A stretch of 64,000 nucleotides of DNA, taken from contig JAWQEG010000065.1 in assembly GCA_033782935.1 (NCBI GenBank), forward strand, positions 769,001 to 833,000, in the 5' to 3' direction. Under the pieces are notes generated by a model. The model searched no databases. It saw only the letters and a list, made by a program, of their open reading frames with translations, and was not told the DNA's origin. Each line of letters begins with the position of its first letter. The stretch's first letter is position 1. Source of the stretch: Petrolisthes cinctipes. Taxonomy: Eukaryota > Arthropoda > Malacostraca > Decapoda > Porcellanidae. The position numbers were made by a program, and so were the translations under genes. Shown here piece after piece: positions 58,107 to 64,000 of this stretch.

Positions 58107-61100
58107 ATATTTTGGGGTCCCAGAAGCGATCTGTACATGCCTACTCCGTGTTAGAGTATTTTCAAAATTCAGGCCCAAAACATGCTGAAAATCGATATTT
58201 TTGGTGCCCAAAGTCAATATGTGCATGTATCTTCTGTACCCGTTTATATCTCAAATTCAGGCTCAAAACACCCGAAAATTCAATATTTTGGGGTCCCAGA
58301 AGCAATCTGTACATGCCTACACAGTGCTAGAATATTTCCAAAATATAGGCTAAAAACATGCTAAAAATCGACATTTTAGGTGCCAAAAAATCGATATCTC
58401 AAATTCAGTTCCAAAACACCCGAAAATTCGATATTTAGAGGTCCCAGAAGGTATCTGTACATGCTTACTCCGTGTTAGAGTATTTTCAAAATACAGGCCA
58501 AAAACATACTGAAAATCGATCTTTTAGGTGCACAAAAGTCGATATGTGCATGCATCTCCTGTACCCGTTTATATCTCAAATTCTGGCCCTAAACACCCGA
58601 AAATTCGATATTTTGGGGTCCCAGAAGCGATCTGTACATGCCTTCTCCGTGTTAGAGTATTTTCAAAATACAGGCCCAAAACATGCTGAAAATCGATATT
58701 TTAGATGCCCAAAGTCAATATGTGCATGTATCTTCTGAACCCGTTTATATCTCAAATTCAGGCTCAAAACACCCGAAAATTCAATATTTTGGGGTCCCAG
58801 AAGCAATCTGTACATGCCTACACAGTGCTAGAATATTTTCAAAATATAGGCTAAAAACATGCTAAAAATCGACATTTTAAGTGTCAAAAAATCGATATCT
58901 CAAATTCAGTCCCAAAACACCCGAAAATTCGATAATTAGAGGTCCCAGAAGGTATCTGTACATGCCTACTCCGTGTTAGAGTATTTTCAAAATACATGCT
59001 CAAAACATACTGAAAATCGATCTTTTAGGTGCCCAAAAGTCGATATGTGCATGCATCTTCTGTACCCGTTTATATCTCAATTTCTGGCCCTAAACACCCG
59101 AAAATTCGATATTTTGGGGTCCCAGAAGCGATCTGTACATGCCTACTCCGTGTTAGAGTATTTTCAAAATACAGGCCCAAAACATGCTGAAAATCGATAT
59201 TTTTGGTGCCCAAAGTCAATATGTGCATGTATCTTCTGTACCCGTTTATATCTCAAATTCAGGCTCAAAACACCCAAAAATTCAATATTTTGGGGTCCCA
59301 GAAGCAATCTGTACATGCCTACTCAGTGCTAGAATATTTTCAAAATATAGGCTAAAAATATGCTAAAAATCGATCTTTTAGGTGCCAAAAAGTCGATATC
59401 TCAAATTCAGTCCCAAAACACCCGAAAATTCGATATTTAGAGGTCCCAGAAGGTATCTGTACATGCCTACTCCGTGTTAGAGTATTTTCAAAATACAGGC
59501 CAAAAACATACTGAAAATCGATCTTTTAGGTGCCCAAAAGTCGATATGTGCATGCATCTTCTGTACCCGTTTATATCTCAAATTCTGGCCCTAAACACCC
59601 GAAAATTCGATATTTTGGGGTCCCAGAAGCGATCTGTACATGCCTACTCCGTGTTAGAGTATTTTCAAAATTCAGGCCCAAAACATGCTGAAAATCGATC
59701 TTTTAGGTGCACAAAGTCAATATGTGCATGTATCTTCTGTACCCGTTTATATCTCAAATTCAGGCTCAAAACACCCGAAAATTCAATATTTTGGGGCCCC
59801 AGAAACAATCTGTACATGCCTACTCAGTGCTAGAATATTTTCAAAATATAGGCTAAAAATATGCTAAAAATCGATCTTTTAGGTGAAAAAATGTCGTTAT
59901 CTCAAATTCAGTCCCAAAACACCCGAAAATTCGATATTTAGGGGTTCCAGAAGCGATCTGTACATGCCTACTCCGTGTTAGAGTATTTTCAAAATACATG
60001 CTCAAAACATACTGAAAATCGATCTTTTAGGTGCCCAAAAGTCGATATGTGCATGCATCTTCTGTACCCGTTTATATCTCAAATTCTGGCCCTAAACACC
60101 CGAAAATTCGAAAAACATACTGAAAATCGATCTTTTAGGTGCCCAAAAGTCGATATGTGCATGCATCTTCTGTACCCGTTTATATCTCAAATTCTGGCCC
60201 TAAACACCCGAAAATTCGATATTTTGGGGTCCCAGAAGCGATCTGTACATGCCTACTCCGTGTTAGAGTATTTTCAAAATTCAGGCCCAAAACATGCTGA
60301 AAATCGATATTTTTGGTGCCCAAAGTCAATATGTGCATGTATCTTCTGTACCCGTTTATATCTCAAATTCAGGCTCAAAACACCCGAAAATTCAATATTT
60401 TGGGGTCCCAGAAGCAATCTGTACATGCCTACACAGTGCTAGAATATTTTCAAAATATAGGCTAAAAACATGCTAAAAATCGACATTTTAGGTGCCAAAA
60501 AATCGATATCTCAAATTCAGTTCCAAAACACCCGAAAATTCGATATTTAGAGGTCCCAGAAGGTATCTGTACATGCTTACTCCGTGTTAGAGTATTTTCA
60601 AAATACAGGCCAAAAACATACTGAAAATCGATCTTTTAGGTGCCCAAAAGTCGATATGTGCATGCATCTCCTGTACCCGTTTATATCTCAATTTCTGGCC
60701 CTAAACACCCGAAAATTCGATATTTTGGGGTCCCAGAAGCGATCTGTACATGCCTACTCCGTGTTAGAGTATTTTCAAAATACAGGCCCAAAACATGCTG
60801 AAAATCGATATTTTTGGTGCCCAAAGTCAATATGTGCATGTATCTTCTGTACCCGTTTATATCTCAAATTCAGGCTCAAAACACCCGAAAATTCAATATT
60901 TTGGGGTCCCAGAAGCAATCTGTAGATGCCTACTCAGTGCTAGAATATTTTCAAAATATAGGCTAAAAAAATGCAGAAAATCGATCTTTTAGGTGCCAAA
61001 AAATCGATATCTCAAATTCAGTTCCAAAACACCCGAAAATTCGATATTTAGAGGTCCCAGAAGGTATCTGTACATGCCTACTCCGTGTTAGAGTATTTTC

Positions 61101-61740
61101 AAAATACATGCTCAAAACATACTGAAAATCGATCTTTTAGGTGCACAAAAGTCGATATGTGCATGCATCTTCAGTACCCGTTTATATCTCAAATTCAGGC
61201 TCAAAACACCCGAAAATTCAATATTTTGGGGACCCAGAAGCAATCTGTACATGCCTACTCAGTCTTAGGGTATTTTCAAAATACAGGCCCAAAACATGCT
61301 GAAAATCGATATTTTAGATGCCCAAAGTCAATATGTGCATGTATCTTCTGTACCCGTTTATATCTCAAATTCAGGCTCAAAACACCCGAAAATTCAATAT
61401 TTTGGGGTCCCAGAAGCAATCTGTACATGCCTACACAGTGCTAGAATATTTTCAAAATATAGGCTAAAAACATGCTAAAAATCGACATTTTAGGTGCCAA
61501 AAAATCGATATCTCAAATTCAGTCCCAAAACACCCGAAAATTCGATATTTAGAGGTCCCAGAAGGTATCTGTACATGCTTACTCCGTGTTAGAGTATTTT
61601 CAAAATACAGTCCAAAAACATACTGAAAATCGATCTTTTAGGTGCCGAAAAGTCGATATGTGCATGCATCTCCTGTACCCGTTTATATCTCAAATTCTGG
61701 CCCTAAACACCCGAAAATTCGATATTTTGGGGTCCCAGAA

Positions 61741-61765
61741 GCGATCTGTACTCAGTGCTAGAATA
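61741..61765 (+). other. Monomer-fusion deletion junction
   Basis: M1 passes directly into M3 at agcgatctgtactcagtgct. One whole monomer (176 bp) plus eight bases (compare ctgtacatgcctactcag) are missing, giving a 317-bp unit from 61586 to 61902. The joined words share ta at the junction. This is an independent, private derivative of the 325-bp dimer form. Confidence 0.82.
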
Positions 61766-64000
61766 TTTTCAAAATATAGGCTAAAAACATGCTAAAAATC
61801 GACATTTTAGGTGCCAAAAAATCGATATCTCAAATTCAGTTCCAAAACACCCGAAAATTCGATATTTAGAGGTCCCAGAAGGTATCTGTACATGCTTACT
61901 CCGTGTTAGAGTATTTTCAAAATACAGGCCAAAAACATACTGAAAATCGATCTTTTAGGTGCCCAAAAGTCGATATGTGCATGCATCTCCTGTACCCGTT
62001 TATATCTCAAATTCTGGCCCTAAACACCCGAAAATTCGATATTTTGGGGTCCCAGAAGCGATCTGTACATGCCTACTCCGTGTTAGAGTATTTTCAAAAT
62101 ACAGGCCCAAAACATGCTGAAAATCGATATTTTAGATGCCCAAAGTCAATATGTGCATGTATCTTCTGAACCCGTTTATATCTCAAATTCAGGCTCAAAA
62201 CACCCGAAAATTCAATATTTTGGGGTCCCAGAAGCAATCTGTACATGCCTACACAGTGCTAGAATATTTTCAAAATATAGGCTAAAAACATGCTAAAAAT
62301 CGACATTTTAAGTGTCAAAAAATCGATATCTCAAATTCAGTCCCAAAACACCCGAAAATTAGATAATTAGAGGTCCCAGAAGGTATCTGTACATGCCTAC
62401 TCCGTGTTAGAGTATTTTCAAAATACATGCTCAAAACATACTGAAAATCGATCTTTTAGGTGCCCAAAAGTCGATATGTGCATGCATCTTCTGTACCCGT
62501 TTATATCTCAATTTCTGGCCCTAAACACCCGAAAATTCGATATTTTGGGGTCCCAGAAGCGATCTGTACATGCCTACTCCGTGTTAGAGTATTTTCAAAA
62601 TACAGGCCCAAAACATGCTGAAAATCGATATTTTTGGTGCCCAAAGTCAATATGTGCATGTATCTTCTGTACCCGTTTATATCTCAAATTCAGGCTCAAA
62701 ACACCCGAAAATTCAATATTTTGGGGTCCCAGAAGCAATCTGTAGATGCCTACTCAGTGCTAGAATATTTTCAAAATATAGGCTAAAAACATGCAGAAAA
62801 TCGATCTTTTAGGTGCCAAAAAGTCGATATCTCAAATTCAGTCCCAAAACACCCGAAAATTCGATATTTAGAGGTCCCAGAAGGTATCTGTACATGCCTA
62901 CTCCGTGTTAGAGTATTTTCAAAATACATGCTCAAAACATACTGAAAATCGATCTTTTAGGTGCACAAAAGTCGATATGTGCATGCATCTTCAGTACCCG
63001 TTTATATCTCAAATTCAGGCTCAAAACACCCGAAAATTCAATATTTTGGGCTCCCAGAAGCAATCTGTACATGCCTACTCAGTCTTAGAGTATTTTCAAA
63101 ATACAGGCCCAAAACATGCTGAAAATCGATATTTTAGATGCCCAAAGTCAATATGTGCATGTATCTTCTGTACCTGTTTATATCTCAAATTCAGGCTCAA
63201 AACACCCGAAAATTCAATATTTTGGGGTCCCAGAAGCAATCTGTACATGCCTACACAGTGCTAGAATATTTCCAAAATATAGGCTAAAAACATGCTAAAA
63301 ATCGACATTTTAGGTGCCAAAAAATCGATATCTCAAATTCAGTCCCAAAACACCCGAAAATTCGATATTTAGAGGTCCCAGAAGGTATCTGTACATGCTT
63401 ACTAAGTGTTAGAGTATTTTCAAAATACAGTCCAAAAACATACTGAAAATCGATCTTTTAGGTGCCCAAAAGTCGATATGTGCATGCATCTCCTGTACCC
63501 GTTTATATCTCAAATTCTGGCCCTAAAAACCCGAAAATTCGATATTTTGGGGTCCCAGAAGCGATCTGTACATGCCTACTCCGTGTTAGAGTATTTTCAA
63601 AATACAGGCCCAAAACATGCTGAAAATCGATATTTTAGATGCCCAAAGTCAATATGTGCATGTATCTTCTGAACCCGTTTATATCTCAAATTCAGGCTCA
63701 AAACACCCGAAAATTCAATATTTTGGGGTCCCAGAAGCAATCTGTACATGCCTACACAGTGCTAGAATATTTTCAAAATATAGGCTAAAAACATGCTAAA
63801 AATCGACATTTTAAGTGTAAAAAAATCGATATCTCAAATTCAGTCCCAAAACACCCGAAAATTCGATAATTAGAGGTCCCAGAAGGTATCTGTACATGCC
63901 TACTCCGTGTTAGAGTATTTTCAAAATACATGCTCAAAACATACTGAAAATCGATCTTTTAGGTGCCCAAAAGTCGATATGTGCATGCATCTTCTGTACC

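Larger units (their letters stand above)
1..64000. repeat. Homogeneous satellite array, ~176-bp monomer, HOR-organised
   Basis: Every part of the window that I aligned by eye is a copy of one ~176-bp tandem repeat. Recurrent words such as ctgtacatgcctac, acacccgaaaattc and acccgtttatatctc (or their complements) recur once per monomer or half-monomer from end to end. No unique spacer, retroelement, gene or RNA gene interrupts the array, and both window edges cut through a monomer, so the array extends outside. Composition is AT-rich (66 G/C of 176 in the monomer at 19537-19712). Known biology: monomers of 150-180 bp with multimeric HORs are typical of centromeric and pericentromeric satellites in plants and animals. 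I do not recognise the family, so the centromere assignment is an inference. Confidence 0.97.
10443..64000 (+). repeat. Right arm: satellite in plus orientation
   Basis: All repeats from the junction to the window end run in the plus direction. I located about 112 HOR-unit starts (M1, usually gtgttagagtatttt preceded by ctactcc). Most intervals are 501 bp (full trimer) or 491 bp (trimer with a 10-bp deletion). The rest are 325 (dimer), 678 (tetramer), 177-180 (single monomer) or small-indel derivatives such as 485/486, 459, 494, 498, 504, 609 and 317. The last start is 63907, leaving a 94-bp partial unit at the window edge. Confidence 0.96.
57863..64000 (+). repeat. Right-edge mosaic of 2,112 / 1,820 / 1,503-bp duplications
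   Basis: Unit starts are 57863, 58472, 58973, 59474, 59975, 60584, 61085, 61586, 61903, 62404, 62905, 63406 and 63907. Matches occur at offsets 2,112 (57863 to 59975), 2,613 (56861 to 59474), 3,431 (58472 to 61903), 1,820 (60584 to 62404) and 1,503 (61903 to 63406). Markers are tcttctgaacccg, ttttaagtgtcaaaa, gataattagagg, catctcctgtacc, catgcttactcc, ctgtagatgcc and cagtcttag. The last unit is cut by the window end. Confidence 0.9.

Noticed and set aside
1..64000. CRISPR-like array (regular repeats)
   Set aside because: There are no short conserved repeats separated by unique spacers. All sequence between conserved words is itself repeated.
1..64000. Transposon, LTR, tRNA, rRNA or telomere repeats
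   Set aside because: No terminal repeats, primer-binding site, cloverleaf, rDNA-like or short telomeric repeat tract was seen. Every region read is the same satellite.

Overview
The window is a single uninterrupted satellite-DNA array. I found no protein gene, RNA gene, transposon or unique sequence in its 64 kb. The sequence is AT-rich (one monomer I counted is 37.5% GC) and consists entirely of diverged copies of one ~176-bp tandem repeat. Both ends of the window fall inside the array. Monomer size, higher-order repeats (HORs) and nested recent duplications point to a eukaryotic chromosome, most plausibly a centromeric or pericentromeric satellite block in a plant or animal. I do not recognise the family and cannot name the organism.

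Architecture: an ancestral ~88-bp element was duplicated to make a ~176-bp monomer (half A ~89-90 bp, half B ~87 bp). Three monomers form a HOR of typically 501 bp: M1 177 bp, M2 176 bp and M3 148 bp. M3 is short because of a 28-bp deletion in its half A. Two subtypes of the trimer (I and II) often alternate, giving a ~1.0-kb hexameric super-repeat. Length variants are common: 325-bp dimers, 678-bp tetramers, single 177-bp units, and 491-bp trimers with a 10-bp deletion.

Layout: from 1 to about 10,437 the repeats run on the minus strand. At 10,438-10,442 the orientation flips through a 5-bp shared sequence, and from there to 64,000 all repeats run on the plus strand. The left arm holds a ~1.8-kb duplication (period 2,857) and a 999-bp tandem duplication. 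The right arm is a mosaic of larger duplications with periods 2,521, 3,664, 1,317/1,327, 2,947, 1,980/2,304, and 2,112/3,431/1,820/1,503, plus one related segment lying 13.7-15.3 kb away. Private variants (deletions, a poly-T expansion, point changes) track these events, so the array can be read as a recombination history.

Function: nothing here codes for protein in any way I can support. If the block has a job it is structural: nucleosome or kinetochore chromatin, heterochromatin, or satellite transcription. Centromere identity is an inference from repeat architecture, not something the sequence proves.
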